Source: Corallococcus praedator | GTDB lineage: Bacteria; Myxococcota; Myxococcia; Myxococcales; Myxococcaceae | DNA: 38,498 nt | Assembly (NCBI RefSeq): GCF_003612125.1 | Contig: NZ_RAWI01000041.1 | Location: forward strand, 1-38,498 | Reading direction: 5' to 3' | In this document: positions 1 through 7,537 of the stretch, one piece after another | Layout of the letters: every line of letters starts with the position of its first letter | Numbering within the stretch: the first letter of the stretch is position 1 | Notes under the pieces: model-generated | The model's input: only the letters and a program-made list of their open reading frames with translations | Told to the model about the DNA's origin: nothing | The model's database searches: none | Made by a program: the position numbers and the translations under genes

Positions 1-349
1 CCTCCGGCAACAGCCCCGTCACCTCCGAGCCGAACACCAGGTGGTCCCCCGCCTGGAACCGGGCCGCGTAGAGCGACGTCTGGGCCCGGGCGGAGAACAG
101 CCACCGCCGGGCCTCCGGGTACTCCGCCACGTAGGCGTCGTAGGTCGGGTACAGCTTCAGGAACACCTTGTCCCAGTAGTCCAGCCCCGCCCGCTTGAGG
201 TTTCGGTCGTCGATGGAGAACCCCAGGGGCTCCACCAGGATGAGCCGGCAGCCCGTCACCGCGCACAGCCGGGCCACGTTGCCCGTGTTGGGCGGAATCT
301 GGGGGGAGACCAGGACCAGATGCAGGGGGGACGCCAGGGGCTCAAGCAT
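1..349 (-). CDS. trmL: tRNA (cytidine(34)-2'-O)-methyltransferase, TrmL-like (3' end cut by window)
   Basis: SpoU/TrmH-superfamily (SPOUT) 2'-O-methyltransferase, probably modifying the wobble base of tRNA-Leu as TrmL does. The visible 116 residues start MLEPLASPLHLVLVSPQ and contain the family motif 1 (PPNTGNVARLCAVTG), followed by LILVEPLGFSIDD and LKRAGLDYWD, all typical of TrmL. The frame is open to the window edge at GSEVTGLLPE, so the C-terminal knot with the SAM site lies outside. TrmL proteins are about 155 residues, so roughly 40 are missing. The start is the ATG at 347-349. It faces the DUF192 gene with only 17 nt between the start codons, so each promoter must overlap the other gene's 5' end. 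Seen: motifs. Known: family role. Inferred: exact tRNA target. Confidence 0.85.
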   Translation of the reverse strand, partial: MLEPLASPLHLVLVSPQIPPNTGNVARLCAVTGCRLILVEPLGFSIDDRNLKRAGLDYWDKVFLKLYPTYDAYVAEYPEARRWLFSARAQTSLYAARFQAGDHLVFGSEVTGLLPE

Positions 350-366
350 GGGGTAGAACACGGGAC

Positions 367-735
367 ATGCACTGGAGGGTGACCAACGAAACGCGGCAGC
401 GGCTGCTCGCGGACCGCGCCGAACGGGCCGAGTCCTTCGTCCAGCGCTTCCAGGGCCTCATGGGCCGCGCCTCACTGCCGATGGGGGCCGGGATGCACAT
501 CGAGCCCTGCAACTCCATCCACACGTTCTTCATGCGCATCCCCATCGACGTCGCCTTCCTGGACGCGGAAGGGCGCATCGTCAAGCAACTGTCCGCGCTT
601 CCCCCCTGGCGTGCCACCTCCATCTACCGCCGCGCCCGCTCGGTCCTGGAGCTGCCCTCGGGCGTCCTCCTGGCGAGCGGCACCCAGGAGGGTGACCGGC
701 TGGTGTTCGCGCCCGCGGAGACTGTTACCTCCTGA
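367..735 (+). CDS. DUF192 family protein
   Basis: A 122-residue protein of the DUF192 family, small beta-rich proteins of unknown biochemical role. The family signature is visible: RFQGLMGRASLP near residue 30, the HTFFMRIPIDVAFLD block near residues 52-66, and the closing VLELPSG and GDRLVF segments. Many family members carry an N-terminal export signal; this one does not, since it begins MHWRVTNETRQR, so it is probably cytoplasmic. It is divergent from trmL and is followed by a small hairpin (762-784). No function should be assigned beyond family membership. Confidence 0.85.
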   Translation: MHWRVTNETRQRLLADRAERAESFVQRFQGLMGRASLPMGAGMHIEPCNSIHTFFMRIPIDVAFLDAEGRIVKQLSALPPWRATSIYRRARSVLELPSGVLLASGTQEGDRLVFAPAETVTS

Positions 736-761
736 AAAGGAAAATCGCTCCCGCCTCCCCG

Positions 762-784
762 CCCACCCACACCCGGAGGGTGGG
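762..784 (+). terminator. Hairpin after the DUF192 gene
   Basis: CCCACCC (762-768) pairs perfectly with GGGTGGG (778-784) across a 9-nt loop, 27 nt after the DUF192 stop. There is no U-tract directly after it (a T5 run lies at 804-808), so termination may be weak. Confidence 0.4.
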
Positions 785-806
785 GGGCCTCATCGGCGAG
801 AGCTTT

Positions 807-836
807 TTGACCCCTTTCCGACCGCTTTGTTAACGT
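807..836 (+). promoter_or_regulatory. Possible promoter of the PP2C gene
   Basis: TTGACC at 807-812 matches five of six bases of a sigma-70 -35 box, inside a locally AT-richer stretch (804-832). The -10 region (TTGTTAACG, about 827-835) is a poor match, so this is tentative. The PP2C start codon is at 879. Confidence 0.3.
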
Positions 837-878
837 CGCGGCCCGATTTTCACGCCTCTCCCGGAAGAGTCCCCACGC

Positions 879-1643
<765 letters not shown>

Positions 1644-1655
1644 AGCACATGACCA

Positions 1656-1686
1656 GGGCCCGGCCTCCCGACAGGAGGACGGGCCC
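1656..1686. terminator. Bidirectional terminator hairpin between the PP2C gene and murU-like gene
   Basis: A 13-bp stem with one mismatch (1656-1668 against 1674-1686) and a 5-nt loop sits between two convergent genes that end at 1643 and 1711. It can serve both strands. No long U-tract is visible on either side. Confidence 0.7.
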
Positions 1687-1710
1687 CGTCAGCGCAAAAG
1701 CCCTGAAGTA

Positions 1711-2739
1711 TCAGCGGCCCGCGAGCGAAGCGGGCACCCGGTGCGGGCCCCACGCGAGCAGCTCCGTGAGGGCCTCACCCGGCGCCACCTGCGTCTCCTC
1801 GAACACGGCGCAGCGCTCCAGCCGGGCCCCCTGCCCTACCCGCGCCCCCGGGCCCACCGACACGCCTGGGCCCACGCTGGCGCCCGCATCCACGACGGCC
1901 CCAGCGCCCACGTACGCGGGCCCGCGCACCGTCCCCGCGACGCGGGCCTCCGGATGCACCCACGCCCCGGCGGCATCGGCCTTCAGCCCCGCGAGCGGCG
2001 AGTCCGTCCCCAGCGCCTGGAGCGGCACGCGCCCTTCCAGCACGTCCCGCACGGTGGCCAGGTAGCGCGAAGGCATGCCCAGGTCGGACCAGTACGCGTC
2101 CACCGCGTGCCCGCGAATCTTGAGCCCCGCCTGCATCACCCGCACGTAGACCTCGCGGTTGATGTCCTCGGGGCCCTCGGCCGTCATGAAGTCGAACACG
2201 CTGGGGGACATCACGTGCACGCCAGTGAAGTGCCAGGGCTTGAGCCCGTCACCGCCCGGCCCGTACCCCGCGATGCGCTTCACCTGCCCGCCCGCGTCCG
2301 CCTCCACCGCCGCGTACGTCTCCCCCTCCGGCATGGGCAGGAGCACCATCGTGGCCACCGCGCCGGACTCCCGGTGCGCCGCGACCACGGGCTTGAGGTC
2401 CACCGGGAAGAGGATGTCCCCGTTGAACACGATGAAGTCCTCGCCCGCGAGGAAGTCCTTCAGGCCGCGGATGCCGCCGCCAGTGCCCTGGATGACGGGC
2501 TCGTGCACGACGTGCAGGGACAGCCCCGCGCGCTCGCACTCCGCGCGGGCCGCCTTCGCCATCGTGTCCGGCAGGTGGTGCGTGTTGATGCCCACCGCCG
2601 TCACGCCCGCGGCCTTCAGCACCGCCAGGTGGTAGCGGAACAGCGGCTGGCCAAGAAACGGCATGGCCGGCTTGGGCCAGCGCTCGGTGAGCGGGCGCAG
2701 GCGCGTGCCCAGGCCCGCGCAGAGGACCATGGCCTTCAT
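1711..2739 (-). CDS. murU: MurU-like nucleotidyltransferase with C-terminal hexapeptide (left-handed beta-helix) domain
   Basis: Sugar-1-phosphate nucleotidyltransferase of 342 residues. The N-terminal NTP-transferase domain begins MKAMVLCAGLGTRLRPLTER and continues WPKPAMPFLGQP, giving the GxGTRLRP nucleotide-binding loop (9-16) and the PKP lysine (23). Position directly after an AmgK-like kinase, with a 4-nt gap, points to MurU: UTP + MurNAc-1-P to UDP-MurNAc in cell-wall recycling. Pseudomonas MurU is only about 220 residues; this protein has about 100 extra residues containing hexapeptide-type repeats (about 245-325: VGAGAVVDAGASVGPG). Such beta-helix domains are normal in GDP-mannose and glucose-1-phosphate pyrophosphorylases, so another sugar phosphate is possible. 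The ATG at 2737-2739 is chosen because the Rossmann core begins there; an upstream in-frame start would overlap the kinase. Confidence 0.75.
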   Translation of the reverse strand: MKAMVLCAGLGTRLRPLTERWPKPAMPFLGQPLFRYHLAVLKAAGVTAVGINTHHLPDTMAKAARAECERAGLSLHVVHEPVIQGTGGGIRGLKDFLAGEDFIVFNGDILFPVDLKPVVAAHRESGAVATMVLLPMPEGETYAAVEADAGGQVKRIAGYGPGGDGLKPWHFTGVHVMSPSVFDFMTAEGPEDINREVYVRVMQAGLKIRGHAVDAYWSDLGMPSRYLATVRDVLEGRVPLQALGTDSPLAGLKADAAGAWVHPEARVAGTVRGPAYVGAGAVVDAGASVGPGVSVGPGARVGQGARLERCAVFEETQVAPGEALTELLAWGPHRVPASLAGR

Positions 2740-2743
2740 GCGC

Positions 2744-3784
2744 TCAGGCCGCCAGCTCGGGCACGTACTTCGCAATCAGCGTCTGGAGCTTCGACAGCTC
2801 CGGCCGGAGCGCGAACGCGTCCTTCACGTAGCGCAGCGACGCGGGGATGGACACCAGGAAGCCCGGGTTGCCCTTCACGCGGTTGATGAACTCGAAGCGG
2901 CCCGCGTCCTTCAGCTTGCGCTGGATGGTGAGCAGGTCGAAGAACGCCTTGAAGGCCTTCGCGTCGATCTTCTCCCCGCTCTCCTTCTCGAACGTGGCGA
3001 TGTAGACATCCAGCATCGTGTCCACGAACGCGCGGTCCAGCTCCACGTAGCTGTCGCGCAGCAGCGCCACCAGGTCGTACTGACGGGGGCCCTGGAGCGC
3101 GTCCTGGAAGTCGATGACGATGAGCTCGCCCTCCTTCACCATGATGTTGCGGCTCTGGTAGTCGCGGTGCGTGAAGCCGCGCGGCGCGGCGGCCAGCTGC
3201 TTCGCGATGTCCTTGAACGTGGCGTCCAGTTCGGCGCGCTCCGCGTCCGTGGGCTTCTTGCCGCTCCAGGCCTCCAGGCCCCACTCGCGGAAGTGGTGCA
3301 GCTCCCAGTCGTACAGGTCTTCATCGAAGGCGCGCGTGAAGGCCAGGCACTCCGGATCCTGCTTCTTCTCCGCCTGCACGCGCAGGCGCGCCAGCAGCTC
3401 CACCGCGCGCGTGTAGAGCGCCTGGTTGTGGCGGCCCCCCTCCAGCGCGGACTCGAAGGTGATGTCGCTCAGGTCCTCCAGGATCATGATGCCGGCGGGC
3501 TCGTCGTAGCGGTGGATGCGCGGCACGCGCACGCCCAGCCCGCTCAGGTAGCGGTGGACGTTGACGAAGGGCAGCTCCTTCGGGGGCTCGCCCTTGGTGG
3601 CCTCGTCGCTCTTCTTGGTCGCGTCCGGCGGCATCACCATGGCCACCCAGCTGTCCGGGGGCGCGCCGACGCGGTAGTAGGAGCGACTGCTCGCCTCGCC
3701 CTTGAGCTTCGTGATGGGTGCGTCGGGAACGGGACGGCCAATGGCCTGTCCCACCTGGTCGCGAAGGGCGGCCTCAAGTTCCAT
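2744..3784 (-). CDS. amgK: AmgK-like anomeric MurNAc/GlcNAc kinase (aminoglycoside phosphotransferase fold)
   Basis: A 346-residue APH-fold kinase. In the Pseudomonas recycling pathway AmgK phosphorylates MurNAc (and GlcNAc) at C1, supplying MurU. Visible motifs: the catalytic loop FTHRDYQSRNIMV (HRD at 206-208, Asn213) and the metal-binding VIDFQDALQGPRQYDL (Asp225 and Asp228), which is the AmgK-type version with the DFQDA-GP-YDL pattern and the following LLRDSYVELD. The N-lobe contains ILEDLSD (101-107). The start chosen is the ATG at 3782-3784, with GGAG about 10 nt upstream; a longer frame upstream adds 23 low-complexity residues. It is the first gene of a two-gene unit with the murU-like gene. 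It could phosphorylate another sugar, but the gene pair argues for peptidoglycan recycling. Confidence 0.78.
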   Translation of the reverse strand: MELEAALRDQVGQAIGRPVPDAPITKLKGEASSRSYYRVGAPPDSWVAMVMPPDATKKSDEATKGEPPKELPFVNVHRYLSGLGVRVPRIHRYDEPAGIMILEDLSDITFESALEGGRHNQALYTRAVELLARLRVQAEKKQDPECLAFTRAFDEDLYDWELHHFREWGLEAWSGKKPTDAERAELDATFKDIAKQLAAAPRGFTHRDYQSRNIMVKEGELIVIDFQDALQGPRQYDLVALLRDSYVELDRAFVDTMLDVYIATFEKESGEKIDAKAFKAFFDLLTIQRKLKDAGRFEFINRVKGNPGFLVSIPASLRYVKDAFALRPELSKLQTLIAKYVPELAA

Positions 3785-4068
3785 GCGGACGGGTGCTCCA
3801 GCGGGGGAAGGAAAGTCGCCCGCGAGTATCGGAGGCACGGCGCGGCGGGTCAAAGCCCGCGTGGGCCGCTGGCCCGGCGACCGTCCGGCCTGTCGCCTAA
3901 GCGACGAGGGGACCCTGGGCCCCGTGAAGGCCGCCGCCCGGGGCCGGGGAAGCGCAACCCTTTTGGTCCTCCCGCGTCAGGAAGCCTGGGGCCTCCGGGC
4001 ATGTTCCCCCTGACGGGGCGGAGCACGTATAAGGCCCCGATACCCCCCTTTTCGGGAAGCCACGCACG
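3785..4068. promoter_or_regulatory. Divergent amgK / cbs intergenic region
   Basis: This 284-nt region holds the promoters of amgK (minus) and cbs (plus). A small perfect hairpin, GTCGC-CTAA-GCGAC, lies at 3892-3905. A TATAAG hexamer at 4028-4033, 35 nt before the cbs ATG, looks like a -10 box, but no good -35 box lies at the right spacing. A purine-rich GGGAAG about 10 nt before the cbs ATG is the likely ribosome site. No open frame with coding character is seen. Confidence 0.4.
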
Positions 4069-5436
4069 ATGGACATCCAAGAGAACATCCTCACCGCCAT
4101 TGGCCACACGCCGCTGGTGAAGCTCAACAAGCTGGTCGGTCCGAACGACGCCACCGTGCTCGTGAAGTGCGAGTTCATGAACCCCGGCGCGTCCATCAAG
4201 GACCGCATGGCGCTCTACATCATCGAGAAGGCCGAACGGGCGGGCACGCTCAAGCCCGGCGGCACCATCGTGGAGAACACGTCCGGCAACACCGGCATGG
4301 GCGTGGCGCTGGCGGCGGCGGTGAAGGGCTACAAGTGCATCTTCACCATGCCGGACAAGATGTCCCTGGAGAAGATCAACCGCCTGAAGGCCATGGGCGC
4401 CCAGGTCGTCGTCACGCCGACGAACGTGCCCGCGGAGGACCCTCGCAGCTACTACGAGACGTCCAAGCGGCTGGCCAAGGAGACGCCCGGCGCGTTCATG
4501 CTGAACCAGTACCACAACCCGGACAACATCGAGGCGCACTACCACACGACGGGTCCGGAGATCCTCGAGCAGACCGAGGGCAAGTTCGACTACTTCGTGT
4601 CGGGCCTGGGCACCGGCGGCACGATGAGCGGCGCCGGCAAGTTCCTGAAGGAGAAGATCCCCGGCCTGAAGAACGTGGGCGTGGACCCCGAAGGCTCCGT
4701 CTACGAGGGCTACTTCAAGACGGGCAAGCTCACCGAGCCGCACGTGTACAAGGTGGAAGGCATCGGCGAGGACATGCTCTGCGGCGCGATGGACTTCTCC
4801 GTCGTGGACGACGTGCGCCAGGTGGATGACCGCCAGTGCTTCAACGCGGCCCGCCGGCTCGCGCGCGAGGAGGGCATCTTCGCGGGTGGCTCCTCCGGCG
4901 CCGCGGTGCACGTGGCGGTGGAGCTGGCGAAGGAGATTGGCAAGGGCAAGACCATCGTGGTCGTCCTGCCCGACTCCGGCAGCAGCTACATCTCCAAGTT
5001 CCACTCCGACGAGTGGATGCGCGACAACGGCTTCATGCAGGAGAAGGGCGCCGGCACCGTGCGCGACATCATCGGCGCGAAGCCGCGCGAGCTGAAGACG
5101 GCGAAGCGCGGGGACCGCGTGGACCACGTGGTGGAGACGATGCGCAGCCACGGCATCAGCCAGATGCCGGTGGTGTCCGACGACGGGCGCGCCGCGGGCA
5201 TGGTGCACGAGTACGACCTGCTCAACGCCCTGGTCGCCAACAAGGTGAAGTTCCAGGACACCATCGACCCCATCGTCGCCCCGCTCCAGGGCGCCGTGGC
5301 CGCCGAGGCCAGCATCGACCGGCTGCGTGAAATCTTCGCGCGCGACAACGTGGCCGTGGTGAAGGACGGCGAGAAGGTCATCGCCATCGTCACGAAGATC
5401 GACCTCATCGACTACCTGCACCGCACCGCCGCCTGA
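4069..5436 (+). CDS. cbs: Cystathionine beta-synthase with C-terminal CBS-domain pair
   Basis: PLP-dependent fold-type II enzyme of 455 residues: serine + homocysteine to cystathionine, the first step of reverse transsulfuration. Residues 1-325 are the catalytic core: GASIKDRMA with the PLP lysine at 44, TSGNTGMG (71-78) cradling the substrate carboxylate, GTGGTMSGAG for the PLP phosphate, and VVVLPDSGSSYISK near the core end. About residues 335-455 form two CBS repeats (SQMPVVSDDGRAAGMV and VAVVKDGEKVIAIVTKIDL), which in eukaryotic homologues bind S-adenosylmethionine. It lacks the N-terminal haem domain of animal enzymes, as in most bacterial forms. A cysteine synthase-like activity cannot be excluded, but the CBS pair and a cystathionine gamma-lyase-type gene 4 kb away favour transsulfuration. 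A strong hairpin follows. Confidence 0.93.
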   Translation: MDIQENILTAIGHTPLVKLNKLVGPNDATVLVKCEFMNPGASIKDRMALYIIEKAERAGTLKPGGTIVENTSGNTGMGVALAAAVKGYKCIFTMPDKMSLEKINRLKAMGAQVVVTPTNVPAEDPRSYYETSKRLAKETPGAFMLNQYHNPDNIEAHYHTTGPEILEQTEGKFDYFVSGLGTGGTMSGAGKFLKEKIPGLKNVGVDPEGSVYEGYFKTGKLTEPHVYKVEGIGEDMLCGAMDFSVVDDVRQVDDRQCFNAARRLAREEGIFAGGSSGAAVHVAVELAKEIGKGKTIVVVLPDSGSSYISKFHSDEWMRDNGFMQEKGAGTVRDIIGAKPRELKTAKRGDRVDHVVETMRSHGISQMPVVSDDGRAAGMVHEYDLLNALVANKVKFQDTIDPIVAPLQGAVAAEASIDRLREIFARDNVAVVKDGEKVIAIVTKIDLIDYLHRTAA

Positions 5437-5464
5437 GGCGACGCGGCAGGCGCCGGAAACACCG

Positions 5465-5501
5465 AGGGCCCGGAAGGAGGAGAAACCTCCCTTCGGGCCC
5501 T
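5465..5501. terminator. Strong bidirectional terminator after cbs
   Basis: Arms 5465-5480 and 5486-5501 are near-perfect complements (about 16 bp with one small internal offset) around a 5-nt AGAAA loop. The structure lies between convergent genes ending at 5436 and 5531. On the plus strand it is followed by TTCGTGCGT. Confidence 0.75.
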
Positions 5502-5530
5502 TCGTGCGTGTCCAGCGCTTCAGCGGCGCG

Positions 5531-5923
5531 TCAGGGATCCGGCTTCGTCAGGTCCAGGGCCACCATGTGGAAGCCCGGGCCCACGTGGATGAAGCCGAAG
5601 CGCTTGGCGCGCTCCATGATGGCGTCCAGCTGCGAGTAACCCAGGAGCAGCTTGAAGCCCAGCCGCCGGGCCTCGTCGCGAATCGCGGCGACGATGGCGT
5701 TGACGGCCTCGTTGCGAACTTCCTTGCTCAGCCCGGGGGCGGCGATGATCCCTTCGATCAGCGCCACCGAGCTGTCCGTCCGGTACAGGAAGCCCGCCGC
5801 CTTGTCCGGGACCACGAAGCCCGTCTGAGGAAGGGCATCCGGGGTCATGGTCTCGTCCCATGGCTTGCGCCACAGCTCGAGCAACCCGTGGTGCAGCTTG
5901 GGGTCGAAGGGAATGGGCTTCAT
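5531..5923 (-). CDS. Small GNAT-like protein of unknown function
   Basis: A 130-residue protein that I do not recognise by name. The layout resembles a compact GNAT (acyltransferase) fold: an N-terminal helix (KLHHGLLELWRKPW), central strands (GFVVPDKAAGFLYRTDSSVALIEG), a long helix with AVNAIVAAIRDEARRLGFKLLLG, then YSQLDAIMERAKRFGFIHVGPGFHMVAL, the Y/F-x-x-x-GF ending seen in GNAT C-termini. The usual Q/RxxGxG/A acetyl-CoA loop is not recognisable, so catalysis is doubtful. It starts 3 nt after the stop of the preceding gene (5927-6325), so the two are very probably one transcript. Small GNAT-like genes beside a glycine-rich membrane-active-looking protein also occur in phage modules; that is only a comparison. 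Confidence 0.6.
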   Translation of the reverse strand: MKPIPFDPKLHHGLLELWRKPWDETMTPDALPQTGFVVPDKAAGFLYRTDSSVALIEGIIAAPGLSKEVRNEAVNAIVAAIRDEARRLGFKLLLGYSQLDAIMERAKRFGFIHVGPGFHMVALDLTKPDP

Positions 5924-5926
5924 GGA

Positions 5927-6325
5927 CTAGGCGAGGAACGTCGACATGCGCTGCGCGGCGAGCTCCGCCGTGTTGCTCATGCCGATGTCGGTGAGCGGGT
6001 TCTTCTTGTTCGACTTGAACAGGTCGCCGATGACGTCCGTGACCTTGCTCTTGCCGGTCGCCAGGTTCAGCGCGCCGGACAGCAGGCTGTTGCCGCCCGC
6101 GCCGTCCATCAGGCCGGAGTTGGCGAACATGCCCATGGCGTTCTTCAGCACGCCGCCGCCCGGGATGAGGTCGGTGGCCGCGCCCAGCAGCGACTGCAGG
6201 GGGTTCTTGCCCTGCATCAGGCCGCTGGCGAAGCTCATCGCCGCGCCGAGCAGCGGGTTCACCATCGTCACGAACGGCTTGACGATGTCCATCACCTTGC
6301 CGATTGCCTTGCCGATGCCGCCCAT
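5927..6325 (-). CDS. Unrecognised small Gly/Ala/Met-rich amphipathic protein
   Basis: A 132-residue protein of no family I recognise. It begins MGGIGKAIGKVMDIVKPFV, an amphipathic helix with small residues, then has alternating hydrophobic and glycine-rich stretches (VNPLLGAAMSFASGLMQG, LLGAATDLIPGGG, SLLSGALNLATG) and a more polar end (IGDLFKSNKKNPLTDIG). There is no signal peptide or classic transmembrane helix, but the composition fits a membrane-interacting or self-assembling protein such as a pore-forming peptide or phage internal-virion-like protein. AGGATCACGACC before the ATG offers a ribosome site. It is followed after 3 nt by the GNAT-like gene. Function unknown. Confidence 0.65.
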   Translation of the reverse strand: MGGIGKAIGKVMDIVKPFVTMVNPLLGAAMSFASGLMQGKNPLQSLLGAATDLIPGGGVLKNAMGMFANSGLMDGAGGNSLLSGALNLATGKSKVTDVIGDLFKSNKKNPLTDIGMSNTAELAAQRMSTFLA

Positions 6326-6453
6326 GGTCGTGATCCTTTTCGGGAGGACCGCGTGGCGGCCCTCGAAGTGAAACGTTGAAGGATTGTCGGCCCGAGGGGC
6401 GATTAGTTTCCGGTCCTGGAATAATCAGGATTCATCCGGAAAAAGCCCAGCAG

Positions 6454-6471
6454 TTCCGCGAGGTTGCGGAA
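6454..6471 (-). terminator. Small terminator hairpin after the 6473-6931 gene
   Basis: On the minus strand TTCCGC pairs with GCGGAA over a 6-nt loop right after the stop codon; a T5 run follows about 10 nt later. It separates the 152-residue gene from the two genes below it. The remaining 128 nt up to 6326 would hold their promoter; a locally AT-rich patch with CCTGGAATAATCAGG (6415-6429) lies here. Confidence 0.45.
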
Positions 6472-6472
6472 A

Positions 6473-6931
6473 TCAGCCCCGGATGGGGCCCTTCTTGGTG
6501 ACGGCCGGATCCGAGGGGGTGCCGGGCTTCGGGGCCACGGGCTCGCCGGGCTTGGGCGCGGAGCCGAGCGCGGCGCTGTAGCGCTGATCATGGCTCTTGT
6601 CGCTGCTGAAGCCGTCGCGCTGCTGGGCCGGGCTGATGACGATCTCCCCGTCGATGATCTTCTGCAGGTGGGTTCCGATCTCCTCCACCGTGGCGATCTT
6701 CGGGTCGCGCGCCTTCAGCTCCTCGTCGGGGATGATCTGGAGCTGGGGCGGCTTGTCCGGGTGGATGGCGTAGTCGAGGATCTTCTCCACGTACGCCTCC
6801 ACGGGGAGCTTGAGCATCTCCGCCTGCTGCTTCACGTCCGCGTCGGCCAGCAGCTCCGCGCGCACCACCTCCACCGGACGCTTCAGACGGCTGGGCGCCG
6901 GAGGCGGCACCACTTCGTTCTTGTCGGACAT
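6473..6931 (-). CDS. Unrecognised 152-residue protein with Pro-rich ends
   Basis: I do not recognise this protein. The N-terminus is polar and Pro-rich (MSDKNEVVPPPAPSRLKRP). A folded middle part (about residues 20-100) is predicted helical, with VEVVRAELLADADVKQQAEML, LPVEAYVEKILDY and ATVEEIGTHLQKIIDGEIVI. The last 45 residues are low-complexity and rich in Ser, Pro, Gly and Lys (GSAPKPGEPVAPKPGTP). There is no signal peptide, so it is probably cytoplasmic. It is on the same strand as the two small genes below it, but a hairpin lies in between, so they may be separate transcripts. Function unknown. Confidence 0.6.
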   Translation of the reverse strand: MSDKNEVVPPPAPSRLKRPVEVVRAELLADADVKQQAEMLKLPVEAYVEKILDYAIHPDKPPQLQIIPDEELKARDPKIATVEEIGTHLQKIIDGEIVISPAQQRDGFSSDKSHDQRYSAALGSAPKPGEPVAPKPGTPSDPAVTKKGPIRG

Positions 6932-6997
6932 GGGCTTCTCCTTGGGCGCTATTGCTAGCCCAGGTTGCCCCTGGAACTCAAAGTGTCCCGGTTTTCG

Positions 6998-7447
6998 TCA
7001 GGGGGCCGGCGCGCGACGGGCGAAGAGCGCGTTGGCGAGCTCCGTCATCACGACTTCGCCGTGCTGGTTGACGACCTCGAAGCGGAACTTGAGGGCGCCC
7101 CGGTCCGGCTTGCTCGTGGAGGGCCGGGCCTCCAGCGTCTCGACGCGCACCTTGAGGGTGTCCCCCGGGCGCACGGGCTTCTTCCAGCGCAGCTCATCCA
7201 GGCCCGGGGAGCCCATGCTGGCGGACGTGCTCAGCAGGCCCTGCACGAGCAGCTTGTGGCAGATGGAGGCGGTGTGCCAGCCGCTGGCGATGATGCCGCC
7301 GTAGATGCTCTGGCGCGCGGCGTCCTCGTCGATGTGGAAGGGCTGGGGGTCGAACTGGTGCGCGAACGCGAGGATCTCCTCGCGCGTCACCACATACGGC
7401 CCCAGCTCCATGATCTCACCGATGGGGAAGTCGTCGAAGTAGCGCAT
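6998..7447 (-). CDS. MaoC-like (R)-specific enoyl-CoA hydratase family protein
   Basis: A single hot-dog-fold protein of 149 residues. The hydratase-2 motif is visible: FAHQFDPQPFHID with Asp33 and His38 as the catalytic pair, followed by YGGIIASGWHTASI and a closing ELRWKKPVRPGDTL and NQHGEVVMTELANALF, all typical of MaoC dehydratases. It would hydrate a trans-2-enoyl-CoA to the (R)-3-hydroxyacyl-CoA, linking beta-oxidation to lipid or polyester synthesis; the chain length is not predictable. It is downstream of the phosphatase lipoprotein gene on the same strand, but a large hairpin (7471-7530) separates them. High confidence in the family, low in the substrate. Confidence 0.88.
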   Translation of the reverse strand: MRYFDDFPIGEIMELGPYVVTREEILAFAHQFDPQPFHIDEDAARQSIYGGIIASGWHTASICHKLLVQGLLSTSASMGSPGLDELRWKKPVRPGDTLKVRVETLEARPSTSKPDRGALKFRFEVVNQHGEVVMTELANALFARRAPAP

Positions 7448-7470
7448 GGTGTCCCTCGAAAAGGTGTGCC

Positions 7471-7530
7471 GGCCCGCCGGCGATGGAAGGGGTGGAACGG
7501 TGTCTGCCCCTCCCTACCTTCCGGCGGGCC
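7471..7530 (-). terminator. Long stem-loop between the phosphatase lipoprotein gene and the maoC-like gene
   Basis: GGCCCGCCGG (7471-7480) and CCGGCGGGCC (7521-7530) are perfect 10-bp complements; inside them GGAAGG (7485-7490) can compete for pairing with CCTTCC (7517-7522). On the minus strand it lies 7 nt after the phosphatase stop and is followed by CACACCTTTTCG, a plausible terminator for that gene. Confidence 0.6.
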
Positions 7531-7537
7531 CCTTCGG

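Noticed and set aside
3850-5421. Minus-strand frame of about 520 codons opposite cbs
   Set aside because: It is antisense to cystathionine beta-synthase and rich in Val-His-Arg-Leu shadow composition with no domain.
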